A stretch of 64,000 bases of DNA, from positions 186,001 to 250,000 of the forward strand of contig NZ_RQIT01000002.1 of NCBI RefSeq assembly GCF_003837805.1, read 5' to 3'. The notes under the pieces were generated by a model. It did not search any database and was not told the origin of the DNA. It saw only the letters and a list, made by a program, of their open reading frames with translations. The stretch is from Bradyrhizobium sp. RP6. Lineage in GTDB: Bacteria > Pseudomonadota > Alphaproteobacteria > Rhizobiales > Xanthobacteraceae. The first letter of the stretch is position 1. The number at the start of each line of letters is the position of its first letter. The position numbers were made by a program, and so were the translations under genes. Shown here one piece after another: positions 43,502 through 52,386 of this stretch.

Positions 43502-44336
43502 CGTCTCGCCCGCAATGCCGGCGTTTCGGCTGACGCGAGCGTTCCAGGGACTCGAACGCCTCGTCGTCCCCGCGCTGCTGATCGCGGGTTGGGAGGCGTT
43601 TGCCCGCAGTGGCATGCTTCCGCCCGCGCTGCTGCCAGCGCCGAGTGCGGTGCTGCATGCGCTCGGCGACTGGGTGTTCGGCTTCGACGAGACCACGCAG
43701 ACCTACTCCGGCCATTGGCTGCGCGATGCGCTCGCCAGCGATCTTCGCGTCTTTGGCGGCTTTGCATTGGCAAGCCTGCTCGGCATCCTTGCCGGGGTCG
43801 CGATCGGCTGGTCCCGGCTGTTCGAGAAGACGCTGGAGCCGACACTGCAGATGTTGCGCCCGATCCCGCCGGTGTCCTGGATTCCCCTCGCGATCATCTG
43901 GTTCGGGATCGCCGACAAACCGGCCATCTTCCTTGTCTTCCTCGGCGCATTCTTTCCGGTGCTGATGAACAGCATCCATGGCGTCAAGACTGTGGACCAC
44001 AATCTCGTGCGGGCCGGCGCGATGATGGGCGCGAACGGACGGCAGATGCTGACAGACATCGTGCTGCCGGCGGCGCTGCCCTCGATCTTCGCTGGTCTGC
44101 GCATTGCGGTCGGATCGGCCTGGATGCTGACGGTCACGGCCGAGATGGTCGCGGTGAAGAGCGGCCTCGGCTACGTGCTCTGGGATTCCTACTACTTCCT
44201 GCGCTACGACATCGTGCTCGCGGCGATGATATCAATCGGGCTGCTCGGCTATCTCTCCGACCTCGGCCTCAAGGCGATCATGGCGCGCACGCTACGTTGG
44301 CAGCAGACAACCACCGTTCAGGGCAGGGCGGGCTGA
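43485..44336 (+). CDS. ABC transporter permease (SsuC/TauC-like)
   Basis: A 283-residue inner-membrane permease with about six helices. The EAA loop lies in HNLVRAGAMMGANGRQML, followed by IVLPAALPSIFAGLR. It overlaps both neighbours: 17 nt with the binding protein and 1 nt with the ATPase. It completes a nitrate/sulfonate-type importer whose substrate is probably a ring nitrogen compound, given the hydantoinase downstream. Confidence 0.93.
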   Translation: MTSVTDVSPAMPAFRLTRAFQGLERLVVPALLIAGWEAFARSGMLPPALLPAPSAVLHALGDWVFGFDETTQTYSGHWLRDALASDLRVFGGFALASLLGILAGVAIGWSRLFEKTLEPTLQMLRPIPPVSWIPLAIIWFGIADKPAIFLVFLGAFFPVLMNSIHGVKTVDHNLVRAGAMMGANGRQMLTDIVLPAALPSIFAGLRIAVGSAWMLTVTAEMVAVKSGLGYVLWDSYYFLRYDIVLAAMISIGLLGYLSDLGLKAIMARTLRWQQTTTVQGRAG

Positions 44337-45112
44337 TGGCGGCAATCGAGCTTCGCAACATCGTCAAGGTATTCTCCGACAAGCGGCGCGGCCGCGACCT
44401 GCTGACGCTCGACAACATCAACCTCGACATTGAGGCCAATGATTTCGTCTGCCTGCTCGGCCCGTCGGGCTGCGGCAAGTCGACCCTCCTCAACATCATC
44501 GCCGGCTTCGAGCAGGCGACCTCCGGCCGCACGCAGGTGGATGGCAAGCAAGTAGAGCGGCCCGGTTCGGACCGCGGCGTGGTGTTCCAGCAGCCGACGC
44601 TGATGCCGTGGCTGACCGCCATCGACAACATCGCCTTCCACCTCAAGCTCAAGGGCGTCGCCAAATCCGAGCGGCACCACCGTGCCATGGAGTTCATCGA
44701 TCTCGTCGGCCTGCGCGGTTTCGAGCATCATCATCCCGCCGAAATGTCGGGCGGCATGAATCAGCGCGTCGGCATCGCCCGCGCACTGTTGATGAACCCG
44801 AGCGTGATCCTGATGGACGAGCCGTTCGCGGCGCTGGACGCCCAGACCAAGCTCGAAATGCAGGAGGAGCTGGTCGCGATCTGGCAGAAGCGCCGCTGCA
44901 CCATCGTGTTCGTCACCCACAGTGTCGACGAGGCGCTGGTGCTCGGCAACAAGATCGTAGTGATGACCAGGCGGCCGGGCCGGATCCGCGAGGCTGTCAA
45001 CTTCGACCTGCCGCGCCCGCGCGACATCACCAGCCCGGAGTTCAACGACGCCAAGCGCCACATCCTGTCCCTGATCCGGGAGGAGTCGACGCGGCTTGCG
45101 CAGGCGTCGTAA
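44336..45112 (+). CDS. ABC transporter ATP-binding protein (SsuB/TauB-like)
   Basis: A 258-residue ATPase: Walker A GPSGCGKST, Q-loop VVFQQPTLMPW, signature EMSGGMNQRVGIARAL, Walker B VILMDEPFAALDAQT. The start at 44336 shares one base with the permease stop. The frameshifted racemase/decarboxylase-like gene follows after 9 nt. Confidence 0.94.
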   Translation: MAAIELRNIVKVFSDKRRGRDLLTLDNINLDIEANDFVCLLGPSGCGKSTLLNIIAGFEQATSGRTQVDGKQVERPGSDRGVVFQQPTLMPWLTAIDNIAFHLKLKGVAKSERHHRAMEFIDLVGLRGFEHHHPAEMSGGMNQRVGIARALLMNPSVILMDEPFAALDAQTKLEMQEELVAIWQKRRCTIVFVTHSVDEALVLGNKIVVMTRRPGRIREAVNFDLPRPRDITSPEFNDAKRHILSLIREESTRLAQAS

Positions 45113-45121
45113 GGTATCGCC

Positions 45122-45852
45122 ATGCGCAAACGCCTCGGCATGATCACTCCGTCCTCCAACTCGGTGCTGGAGCCCGTCACCAGCGCCATGCTGGCCGACG
45201 CTCCTGGTGTCACTGCGCATTTCTCGCGTTTCCGCGTCACGGAGATTGCCCTCGACGCCGCCGCACTGAACCAGTTCGATGCATCGGTGATGCTTCGGCA
45301 GCGGATTTGCTGGCGGATGCCAAGGTTGACGCCATCGCCTGGAACGGCACTTCCGCGAGCTGGCTCGGGATCAACCGCGACAGAAGCCTGTGTGAGGCAA
45401 TCACGGCGCGCACGGGTGTCCCGGCGACAACGTCCACGCTCGCCTGCATCGACGCCGCCCGTGCGCTCGGCGCCAAACGTGTCGGACTGGTCTCGCCCTA
45501 TACCGATGACGTGCAGCGACGGATCGCCGGTGTCTGGGCTGGAGAGGGTATCGTTCCGCACGCGGAGCGGCATCTCGGCCTGCGCGACAATTTCTCCTTC
45601 GGTGAGGTTGAGCCGGCGACGATCGCCGACATGATCCGCTCGGTCGTGGCTGACGGTGCCGATGCCGTCGTCATCCTCTGCACCAATCTTGACGGAGCCG
45701 GGCTGGCCCTCTCGCTCGAACGTGAATTGAACATCGCCGTGCTGGATTCGGTGGCGGTCACGTTGTGGCGGATCCTCGGCCTCGCCGGCGGTGACAACAC
45801 GGTCCTTGAGCGATGGGGCCGGATCTTCCAGACAGTGCCGGTCATCAACTGA
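45122..45852 (+). pseudogene. Frameshifted arylmalonate-decarboxylase/maleate-isomerase-like gene
   Basis: Two frames together encode one family protein. Frame one from 45122 reads MRKRLGMITPSSNSVLEP to LNQFDASVM. From about 45295 another frame continues with DLLADAKVDAIAWNGTS through to VVILCTNLDG and the stop at 45852. One missing base near 45294 (CTTCGG where CTTTCGG would restore frame) explains it, and the repaired product would be about 243 residues, normal for the family. Only the second active-site Cys is present; the first position is Gly (NGTS), as in arylmalonate decarboxylase. Sequencing error is possible. Confidence 0.8.
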
Positions 45853-45863
45853 CGGAGAGTCAT

Positions 45864-47273
45864 GTGACGCAGCTTGATCTCGCCATTCGCGGCGGCACCA
45901 TCGTGACGGCCAGCGACGAATTCCGCGCCGATATCGGCATTCGCGACGGCCGTATCGTCAGCATTGCCGACAGCATCGAGGGCGCGGCACGAGAGATCGA
46001 TGCGACGGGATTGCTTGCGCTGCCGGGCGGCATCGACAGCCACGTCCACATCTCCCAACCGTCGGGCCCCGACGTGGTGATGGCCGACGACTTTGCCTCT
46101 GCGACGCGCGCGGCGGCGGCCGGTGGCAACACCATGGTGCTGCCCTTCGCGCTGCAGGAGAAAGGCACCTCGCTGCGCAGCTGTGTCGAGAACTATCGCA
46201 AGCTCGCCGAAGGTGAGTGCTACATCGACACGGCCTTCCATCTCATCATCTCCGATCCGACTGCCGTGGTGCTCGGGCAGGAGCTGCCGGCGCTGGTCAA
46301 GGACGGCTACACCTCGTTCAAGGTGTTCATGACCTATGACGATCTCGTGCTCAGCGACAAGCAGCTGCTCGAAGTGTTCGACGTCGCGCACCGCGAGGAG
46401 GCGCTGGTCATGGTTCATTGCGAGGGCTACGACGCCATCCGTTTCCTGACCAGCAAGCTGGAGCGCGAAGGTCATATCGCGCCGTACTATCACGGCACCT
46501 CACGGCCGCAGGCGGTCGAGCGCGAGGCGACGCACCGTGCCATCAGCCATGCCGAGGTGATCGGCGTTCCCATCATGATCGTGCACGTCTCCGGACGCGA
46601 GGCGATGGAGCAGGTACGCTGGGCCCAGCAGCGCGGCTTGCCGGTGCATGCGGAAACCTGCCCGCAATACATCACGTTGACGGCCGACGACATGAAAGGC
46701 CTCAACATGGACATCACGGGCGCGAAATATGTCTGCTCGCCGCCGCCGCGCGACGTCGAGAGCCAGGAGGCGATCTGGGAGGGCATCACGTCGGGCGTGT
46801 TCCAGACCTTCTCGTCCGATCACTGCCCGTTCCGCTACGACGATCCCAAGGGCAAGCTGACGCCGAGCGCCCGCACCTCGTTCCGCTGGGTGCCGAACGG
46901 CATCCCCGGCGTTGAGACGCGGCTGCCGATCCTGTTCTCCGAGGGCGTCTCGAAGGGGCGCATCACGTTGCAAAAGTTCGTCGAGCTGACGGCGACCAAT
47001 CACGCCCGCATCTACGGCCTTTATCCGCGCAAGGGCTCGATCGGCGTCGGTTTCGATGCCGACATCGTTCTCTGGGATCCCAAGTTGAAGAAGCCGATCC
47101 GGCAAGCGGATCTGCATCACGGCTCGGACTATACGCCCTGGGAAGGTTTCGAGGTCACGGGATGGCCGGTGACGACGATCGCGAGGGGAGAGGTGGTCTG
47201 CAGCCACGGCCGGATCGTCGGCGTTAAGGGTGCAGGCCAGGTGCTGAGCCGGGGCAAGTCGAGCCTGATCTGA
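45864..47273 (+). CDS. Dihydropyrimidinase/hydantoinase
   Basis: A 469-residue cyclic-imide amidohydrolase. GTG 45864 follows GGAGAG and gives VTQLDLAIRGGTIVTA, the normal N-terminus. The binuclear metal site is complete: H60 and H62 in DSHVH, carboxylated K153 in SFKVFMTYDD, H185, H241 and D319 in SSDHCPF. The enzyme should open hydantoin or dihydropyrimidine rings to N-carbamoyl amino acids, which the amidase or other hydrolases nearby may process. It is the last gene of the ABC-importer operon and converges on the FMN-reductase gene (11-nt gap). Confidence 0.92.
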   Translation: MTQLDLAIRGGTIVTASDEFRADIGIRDGRIVSIADSIEGAAREIDATGLLALPGGIDSHVHISQPSGPDVVMADDFASATRAAAAGGNTMVLPFALQEKGTSLRSCVENYRKLAEGECYIDTAFHLIISDPTAVVLGQELPALVKDGYTSFKVFMTYDDLVLSDKQLLEVFDVAHREEALVMVHCEGYDAIRFLTSKLEREGHIAPYYHGTSRPQAVEREATHRAISHAEVIGVPIMIVHVSGREAMEQVRWAQQRGLPVHAETCPQYITLTADDMKGLNMDITGAKYVCSPPPRDVESQEAIWEGITSGVFQTFSSDHCPFRYDDPKGKLTPSARTSFRWVPNGIPGVETRLPILFSEGVSKGRITLQKFVELTATNHARIYGLYPRKGSIGVGFDADIVLWDPKLKKPIRQADLHHGSDYTPWEGFEVTGWPVTTIARGEVVCSHGRIVGVKGAGQVLSRGKSSLI

Positions 47274-47284
47274 TCCAACGCGCC

Positions 47285-47911
47285 TCAAAAGATCGCGGCC
47301 ATTGCAGCGAGCCGTAGATAGGCCCTTTCGCGGGCAGCATCGATCGGCGCTTGCGGTCCGGTGGTTGGACCGATCGGCACGAAACGGACATCGCTGATTC
47401 CGATGAAGCGCAGGATTTCACGCAAGTAGGGCGTTGCCATGTCGATGCGGCCGCGGTTCATGCCGGTGGCAAAATCGCTGCCGCTGGCGATGATGACCAG
47501 CGTCGGCCGGTCCTGCAGCAGCGGCAGATACCCCTGCGACGGATCGAATCGAAAGGTGAGACCGGGCTGAACGATGATGTCGAACCACTGCTTGAGCTTG
47601 TAGGGAAGGCCGAAGTTCCACATCGGCGTCGAGATCAGCACGCGATCGGCAAGTGAGAAGCGCAGCGCCATTCGCTCGGCCTCGGCAAAGCTGTCGCGCT
47701 GTGCATCGGTGAAGCCCTGAGCCTTCATGCGCGCGTATTTGGCCTCGACGATCGGACCGGCGAACTCCGGCATCCGCTCACGCCAGATGTCCACGACATC
47801 GATGTCCCAATCCGGCCGGGCCTGGCGAAAGCCAGCGAGAAAGACCCGCGCGCCGGCAGTCGATTCGGACTCGGCGCGTGGCGAGCAGGACAGGTGCAGG
47901 AGCTTTGCCAC
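47285..47911 (-). CDS. FMN-dependent NADH-azoreductase-like flavodoxin-fold protein
   Basis: A 208-residue AcpD/AzoR family protein: N-terminal phosphate loop SCSPRAESESTA, flavin-binding TPMWNFGLPYKLKQWFD and ASGSDFATG. The GTG at 47911 overlaps the ribosome-site region of the preceding stop (3-nt gap). It is the last gene of the long minus-strand operon. It probably reduces quinones or azo/nitro compounds, or supplies reduced flavin; the true substrate is unknown. Confidence 0.85.
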   Translation of the reverse strand: MAKLLHLSCSPRAESESTAGARVFLAGFRQARPDWDIDVVDIWRERMPEFAGPIVEAKYARMKAQGFTDAQRDSFAEAERMALRFSLADRVLISTPMWNFGLPYKLKQWFDIIVQPGLTFRFDPSQGYLPLLQDRPTLVIIASGSDFATGMNRGRIDMATPYLREILRFIGISDVRFVPIGPTTGPQAPIDAARERAYLRLAAMAAIF

Positions 47912-47914
47912 CGC

Positions 47915-49489
47915 TCATCCCAGCGCCTTGATGACGGCGTCGGCCCTGGTCACCACCGCGACGTTCTGCATCGCAAAGTTGATCGAGGCATAGTGCCAGT
48001 CGGCATTCATGGTCGAGCAGCAATCCTCCGGCACGATCATGTAATAGCCCTTGTCTGCACCGGTGCGCGCGGTGTGCTCGACCGACATGTTGGTCCACGC
48101 GCCGGTATTGATGATCATGTCGCGGCCGGTGGCCTTCAGGATCGTTTCCAGCCGCGTGCCTTCCCAGGCGCTCATCCGCATCTTCTCGACGACGAAGTCG
48201 CCGGGCCGTGGCTCGAGACCGGAGACGGGCGCCGCGCCCCAGCTTCCACGCACCATCGCCTTGCTGTCGACGAGCCCCTCGAACAAGGGCGCATTCAGCG
48301 TAACGCCCGGCGCGCCGGGCTCGACGACGAACCAGACGTGGATGACGGCGACGCCGCGCGCGCGTGCGGCTTCCGCCAGGCGCCGCACATTCTCCACGAC
48401 ATGCTGTTGCTTGGCGTGGCCCGGCGCGCCCGACTCGGCGAAAGCGCCTCCGTCCATGATGACGTCGTTCTGGAGATCCTGGATGATCATGGCGCAGCGC
48501 TGCGGATCGAGCCGCATCTCGCCCTCGGCGAGAATGGGCGCGGCCGGCGCGGAGCTCGACTTTACGCCGGCGCCGCTTCGCCGGCCGCTCATATATGGCT
48601 CGTGCCGCGGACCGACCTTGGTCGGGATCGCATAGACCGAATGCGTCGCGGTCAGATAGAGCGTGCGGAAATCCGGCCCGCCCCAGGCGAGGTTGGCGAC
48701 CAGCTCCGGCACGCGCAGCTTGCCCAGCAGTTCGCCACGCGGCGAATAGACCCAGACGCCGCCGGGGGCGGTCACCCAGACATTGCCGTGCTGATCGCAC
48801 TTCATGCCGTCGGGCAGGCCGCCTTCGAGCTCGGACTTGATGCCGCTCGCAAACACCCGCGCATTGGCCAGCGAACCGTCTGCGTTGACGTCGAAGACGC
48901 GGATCAGGGCCTGCACGGTGTCGTTGACATAGAGCAGCCTCTCGTCCGGCGAGAAGCACAAGCCGTTCGGCTGATCGAAGAGGTGACGGTCTACCAAGAG
49001 CTTCGGCTCGCCGCCGGGCACCACGCGATAGACGCCTTGAAAGCCGAGCTGGCGCGGCCGCTCGACACCATAAACCGGCATGCGGCCATACCAGGGATCG
49101 GAGAAATAGATCGCGCCGGACGAATGCACGCAGACGTCGTTGGGGCTGTTGAGCTCCTGGCCGCCGACATGCGAGGCGAGCACCTCGCGCCGTCCGTCGG
49201 AGCGTTCGCGCACCAGAGACGACGTCGCGTGCTCGCAGACAATCAAATTGAGTTCGGCGTCATAGGTCATCCCGTTGCATTTGTTCGCGGGGCGCTTGAC
49301 CTCGACGACGCCGCGCCGCGCATCCCAGCGCCGCCGCACGTCGGCCGGCATGTCCGAGAACAGCAGATAATGATCGACCGGATGCCAGATCGGCCCTTCC
49401 GTGAAGTCGAAGCCGGTGCCGATCTGTGCGACCGGCGCATAAGGGTCGATCAGGCTCTCGAATTCGCTTCGCAACGTCACATGCGTCAT
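47915..49489 (-). CDS. SMP-30/gluconolactonase-isochorismatase fusion with Ser-for-Cys
   Basis: A 524-residue two-domain enzyme. Residues 1 to about 295 form an SMP-30-type beta-propeller lactonase (E31, N117 in SPND, N175 in QPNGL, D227 in PDGM as metal ligands). A Ser/Ala/Gly linker (about 300-320) leads to an isochorismatase-like cysteine-hydrolase domain (about 330-524) with D338 and K436. The nucleophile position in GAWTNMSVEHTAR is S469, where active relatives have Cys. The second domain may be inactive, or may use Ser. It suggests a lactonase tethered to an amidase/binding module. Confidence 0.85.
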   Translation of the reverse strand: MTHVTLRSEFESLIDPYAPVAQIGTGFDFTEGPIWHPVDHYLLFSDMPADVRRRWDARRGVVEVKRPANKCNGMTYDAELNLIVCEHATSSLVRERSDGRREVLASHVGGQELNSPNDVCVHSSGAIYFSDPWYGRMPVYGVERPRQLGFQGVYRVVPGGEPKLLVDRHLFDQPNGLCFSPDERLLYVNDTVQALIRVFDVNADGSLANARVFASGIKSELEGGLPDGMKCDQHGNVWVTAPGGVWVYSPRGELLGKLRVPELVANLAWGGPDFRTLYLTATHSVYAIPTKVGPRHEPYMSGRRSGAGVKSSSAPAAPILAEGEMRLDPQRCAMIIQDLQNDVIMDGGAFAESGAPGHAKQQHVVENVRRLAEAARARGVAVIHVWFVVEPGAPGVTLNAPLFEGLVDSKAMVRGSWGAAPVSGLEPRPGDFVVEKMRMSAWEGTRLETILKATGRDMIINTGAWTNMSVEHTARTGADKGYYMIVPEDCCSTMNADWHYASINFAMQNVAVVTRADAVIKALG

Positions 49490-49507
49490 TGGCCAAACCT
49501 CGACACA

Positions 49508-50356
49508 TCAAGCCGGGAACCAGTTGCGCTCGGGCAGCGACTGCACGACCGGGCCCGGGACCTGATCGTGCAGACGTCCCACGACATTGCCGCCTTCGAT
49601 CTTGGCGGGACGGTCGTGGACCGGGAGCAGGTAGCGCGAATTGCTGAGAAGCTTCTTGATCGCGGCCTTTTCCGCACGCTTGGTGGTGCCATGATTGCCA
49701 GTCGTGCGCGGCTCCCAATCGTGGATTTCGTGGAAGGGCGTGACGATCTGGTCGTTGAAGTCGTAGATCACGTCGCCGCAGATGGTGGCGATGCCATCGG
49801 CCGTCTCGACGATGATGTTCATCGAGCCCTCGGTGTGGGCGTTGGCGGCGTCGCAATAGACGCCGGGCATCAGCTCGATCGGGCCGGTGATCTCGAGGTC
49901 GAGGAAGCGCAGCGCGCTTTTGGTGTGCAGGCGGTCGATCAGGTGCTTGATGTCGGGGGCCGGGTATTGCGGGTGCATCAGGCCGGAGACGGAATATTCG
50001 AGCTCCTTGCGGTTGAGCACGACGGTCGTGTTCATCGGGAACAGGTCGTCCTTGCCGGCATGGTCGATGTGCAAATGCGTGTGGCAGACGAAGCGGACGT
50101 CGCCCATGCGAACGCCGTGGCGCGCGAGTTGGTTCTCGATCATGTTCTCATGGTACTGAAGCCCTCGCATGCCCAGGGTCTCCATGATCTGGTTGGAGCG
50201 ATAGCCGGTGTCGACCACGACGGGATATTTGCCGCCGAGGATCAAAAAGCCGAGGGTGAGGACGCGGCGGGTGCGGCCGCAGTCGCGGCCGAGCACCAGG
50301 AAGCTCGATTCAAGCTCGATATCGCCGTAGTCCAGGATCTTGATCTCCAGCGCCAT
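49508..50356 (-). CDS. AHL-lactonase-like metallo-beta-lactamase hydrolase
   Basis: A 282-residue metallo-hydrolase. The zinc motif is HTHLHIDHAG (H94, H96, D98, H99), with H174, D195 and H247 completing the site. D195-x-x-Y198 reproduces the Asp/Tyr pair of AiiA-type lactonases. It has an AGGAGG site before ATG 50356 and no signal peptide. In this operon it more likely opens a pathway lactone than quenches signals, but acyl-homoserine lactone hydrolysis cannot be excluded. Confidence 0.82.
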   Translation of the reverse strand: MALEIKILDYGDIELESSFLVLGRDCGRTRRVLTLGFLILGGKYPVVVDTGYRSNQIMETLGMRGLQYHENMIENQLARHGVRMGDVRFVCHTHLHIDHAGKDDLFPMNTTVVLNRKELEYSVSGLMHPQYPAPDIKHLIDRLHTKSALRFLDLEITGPIELMPGVYCDAANAHTEGSMNIIVETADGIATICGDVIYDFNDQIVTPFHEIHDWEPRTTGNHGTTKRAEKAAIKKLLSNSRYLLPVHDRPAKIEGGNVVGRLHDQVPGPVVQSLPERNWFPA

Positions 50357-50386
50357 TCGGTTTCCTCCTGTCTCGATTCTTGTCCG

Positions 50387-51271
50387 TCAAAGCCGGTAGA
50401 CGCGCGCCGCAGTGGCGCTGAAGATCGCGGTTTGTTGCGCGGAACTCAGCGACGCCGCAGCCGCGCGGAACGCATCGATCAGCTCGCGATAGCTGGTCCA
50501 CAATTTCTCGATCGGGAAATTCGAGCCGAACAGGCAGCGCTCGGCGCCGAAGATCGCGACGGTGTCGGTGAGCACGGCGGCGACGTGCACGGGATCGTTG
50601 CGATGGATGAACGTGCCGAGCCCGGACAGCTTGGAGACCACGTTCGGGCAGGCCGCGAGCCGGGCCATCCCGGCGCGCCAGGCCGCGCGCCCCGCCGGCG
50701 ACGGGTCTTCGAGCATGCCGGCGTGCTGGAGGATGAACGCTACGCCGGGACAGGAGTCAGCGAGCTGCGCGGCATCCGGCATCTGCGGCGTGAAGACCTG
50801 CAGGTCGAAGCTCCAGCCGTAGTCGGTCAAGCGTGCCACGTTGCGACGGATCACGGGATCGGCGCAGAGATCCGGACGCGCCGCGAAGCGATAGAGCGGG
50901 TTCTCGTGCCAATGCAACTGCATGCGCACGCCGCGCAGCAACGGATAGCGCTTGAGGCGGTCGAGCTGCGGGCGGACGTCGTCGGCCGCGAAATTGGCGT
51001 AGGCGATGATGGCGTGCGGCCAGCCGTGTTCGTCCGCAGTTCGTTGCACCCAGGCCGCCTCCTCCTCGAAATGTTCTGGCGCCCAGTTGGTCTGCACATA
51101 GACGGAGCGGGTGACGCCGCTGCCCTTGAGGTCGTCGAGATATTCCTGGATCGGATAGTCGCGCCGGATCGGCTCGTAGGGGCCGAAGATGCGGGGCTGC
51201 ATGGGGCCGGTCAGCCAGGGCAGGTCGGCCTGCCGCCAGATGTGATGATGGCCGTCGACAATACCGTTCAC
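50387..51271 (-). CDS. TIM-barrel amidohydrolase (COG3618, lactonase-like)
   Basis: A 294-residue metal-dependent hydrolase of the amidohydrolase-2 group related to fuconolactonase and 2-pyrone-4,6-dicarboxylate lactonase. GTG 51271 follows AAGGAGAG and gives NGIVDGHHHIWRQADLPWL. Other features are VYVQTNWAPEHFEEE, QLHWHENP and the closing FGSNFPIEKLW. It overlaps the VWA-protein gene by 4 nt. It is one of three possible lactone hydrolases of different folds in the same operon. Confidence 0.85.
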   Translation of the reverse strand: MNGIVDGHHHIWRQADLPWLTGPMQPRIFGPYEPIRRDYPIQEYLDDLKGSGVTRSVYVQTNWAPEHFEEEAAWVQRTADEHGWPHAIIAYANFAADDVRPQLDRLKRYPLLRGVRMQLHWHENPLYRFAARPDLCADPVIRRNVARLTDYGWSFDLQVFTPQMPDAAQLADSCPGVAFILQHAGMLEDPSPAGRAAWRAGMARLAACPNVVSKLSGLGTFIHRNDPVHVAAVLTDTVAIFGAERCLFGSNFPIEKLWTSYRELIDAFRAAAASLSSAQQTAIFSATAARVYRL

Positions 51272-52386
51272 GCAGCTCTCCTTCCCAGTGCCAGGACGTG
51301 GGCGACGATCGAGGCGCTCGATCCGCCGTCCACGAGATCGTCGACGAAGCGTTCGATCGCGACCAGCGCTTCGGTCTGCGGACGGAAGCCGGGGCCTGTC
51401 GCGAGCGGCGTCAGCCAGCTGAGGCGCCAGGCCCGCCGCGACAGTTTCGCGACGGCGTCGCGAAGGGCGTCCGTCGCGCCGCGCTCGAGCCCGTCGGACA
51501 CGATGATCACGGCGGCGCCCCGGGCGTAGCCGCCGAAGCGTGGGACAGCCAGGAAGGCTTGCAGCGCGTCGCCGATGCGGGTGCCGCCGTCCCAGTCGCT
51601 GACCAGATGTGCCGCGGCGTTCAGCGCCTGCTCGCGGCGCTTCAGGCGCAGCGCGCGGGTGACCCGGGTCAGCCGCGTGCCGAAGGTGAAGACCTCGACA
51701 TTGGGCGCGGCCTGCACCAGCGCATGCGCAAACTTCATATTCTCTTCGGTGCGGCTTTTCATCGAGCCGGAGACGTCGATCAGCAGCAAGACTTTGCGCG
51801 GGCGCTGTCGCCGCTTCATGTGGCCGAGCCGCAGGATCTCGCCGTCGCTGCGGACGCTGTCGCGCAAGGTGCGGCGGAGATCGGCGAACGGGCCGCGGCG
51901 CGCCCGCATGCGCCGGTGGCCACGCCGTCGCGGCAGGCGACGCGGCGCCTCGCGCGCCAGGCGCCAGAGCGCGTCCGTCGTGGAGAGCTGCGCGAACCGG
52001 CGCTCGACCAGCGCCTCGGTGCGCGCCGCGATGAGGCCGGACTCGTTGGCCTCGTCGGAGAGCAGGGGCTCCTCCTCGCCGCGGCCTTCCTCCTGGAGCC
52101 GGACGGTCTCGTCGTCCTCGCCGTCTTCGGCGTGCGCGATCGCCTCGCTGCCGCGGAAATGAAGGTCGAACAGCCGATCGAAGGTGGCGCGGCGATCGGG
52201 CGGCGGGGCAAGGGTGGCGAGCGCAGATTGCTTGATGTCCTCGAGCATGCGTGGCCCCAGCAAGGCGATCGCGGTAAGGAATGCGGTCGTCTGCTCCGGC
52301 GCCACGGCGAAGCGGTTGGCGCGCAGCAGCGCGACGAAGGAAACGAAGATGCGAACAGCGCGCGGGAGCTGTAGCTCGGTGCTCAT
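51268..52386 (-). CDS. VWA-domain protein, CoxE-like
   Basis: A 372-residue cytoplasmic protein with a C-terminal von Willebrand A domain. The MIDAS motif is LIDVSGSMKS (about 203-212), with Thr in GGTRIGDAL and Asp in IIVSDGLERG. The N-terminal half is charged and carries an acidic stretch near residues 88-118 and an Arg-rich region. In CO-dehydrogenase clusters CoxE works with CoxD in maturing the Mo active site. The same pair lies here behind a Mo-hydroxylase, so the same role is inferred. It overlaps the MoxR gene by 4 nt. Confidence 0.88.
   Translation of the reverse strand: MSTELQLPRAVRIFVSFVALLRANRFAVAPEQTTAFLTAIALLGPRMLEDIKQSALATLAPPPDRRATFDRLFDLHFRGSEAIAHAEDGEDDETVRLQEEGRGEEEPLLSDEANESGLIAARTEALVERRFAQLSTTDALWRLAREAPRRLPRRRGHRRMRARRGPFADLRRTLRDSVRSDGEILRLGHMKRRQRPRKVLLLIDVSGSMKSRTEENMKFAHALVQAAPNVEVFTFGTRLTRVTRALRLKRREQALNAAAHLVSDWDGGTRIGDALQAFLAVPRFGGYARGAAVIIVSDGLERGATDALRDAVAKLSRRAWRLSWLTPLATGPGFRPQTEALVAIERFVDDLVDGGSSASIVAHVLALGRRAA

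Noticed and set aside
49508..50356. Dedicated quorum-quenching lactonase
   Set aside because: The motifs fit AiiA-type enzymes, but its place in a catabolic operon makes a pathway role more likely, and sequence alone cannot show signal degradation.
47894..51529. Very long plus-strand open frame antisense to the hydrolase genes
   Set aside because: The opposite strand carries clear enzyme families with catalytic motifs and coupled starts. Long antisense frames are common in DNA this GC-rich, and the product shows no domain.
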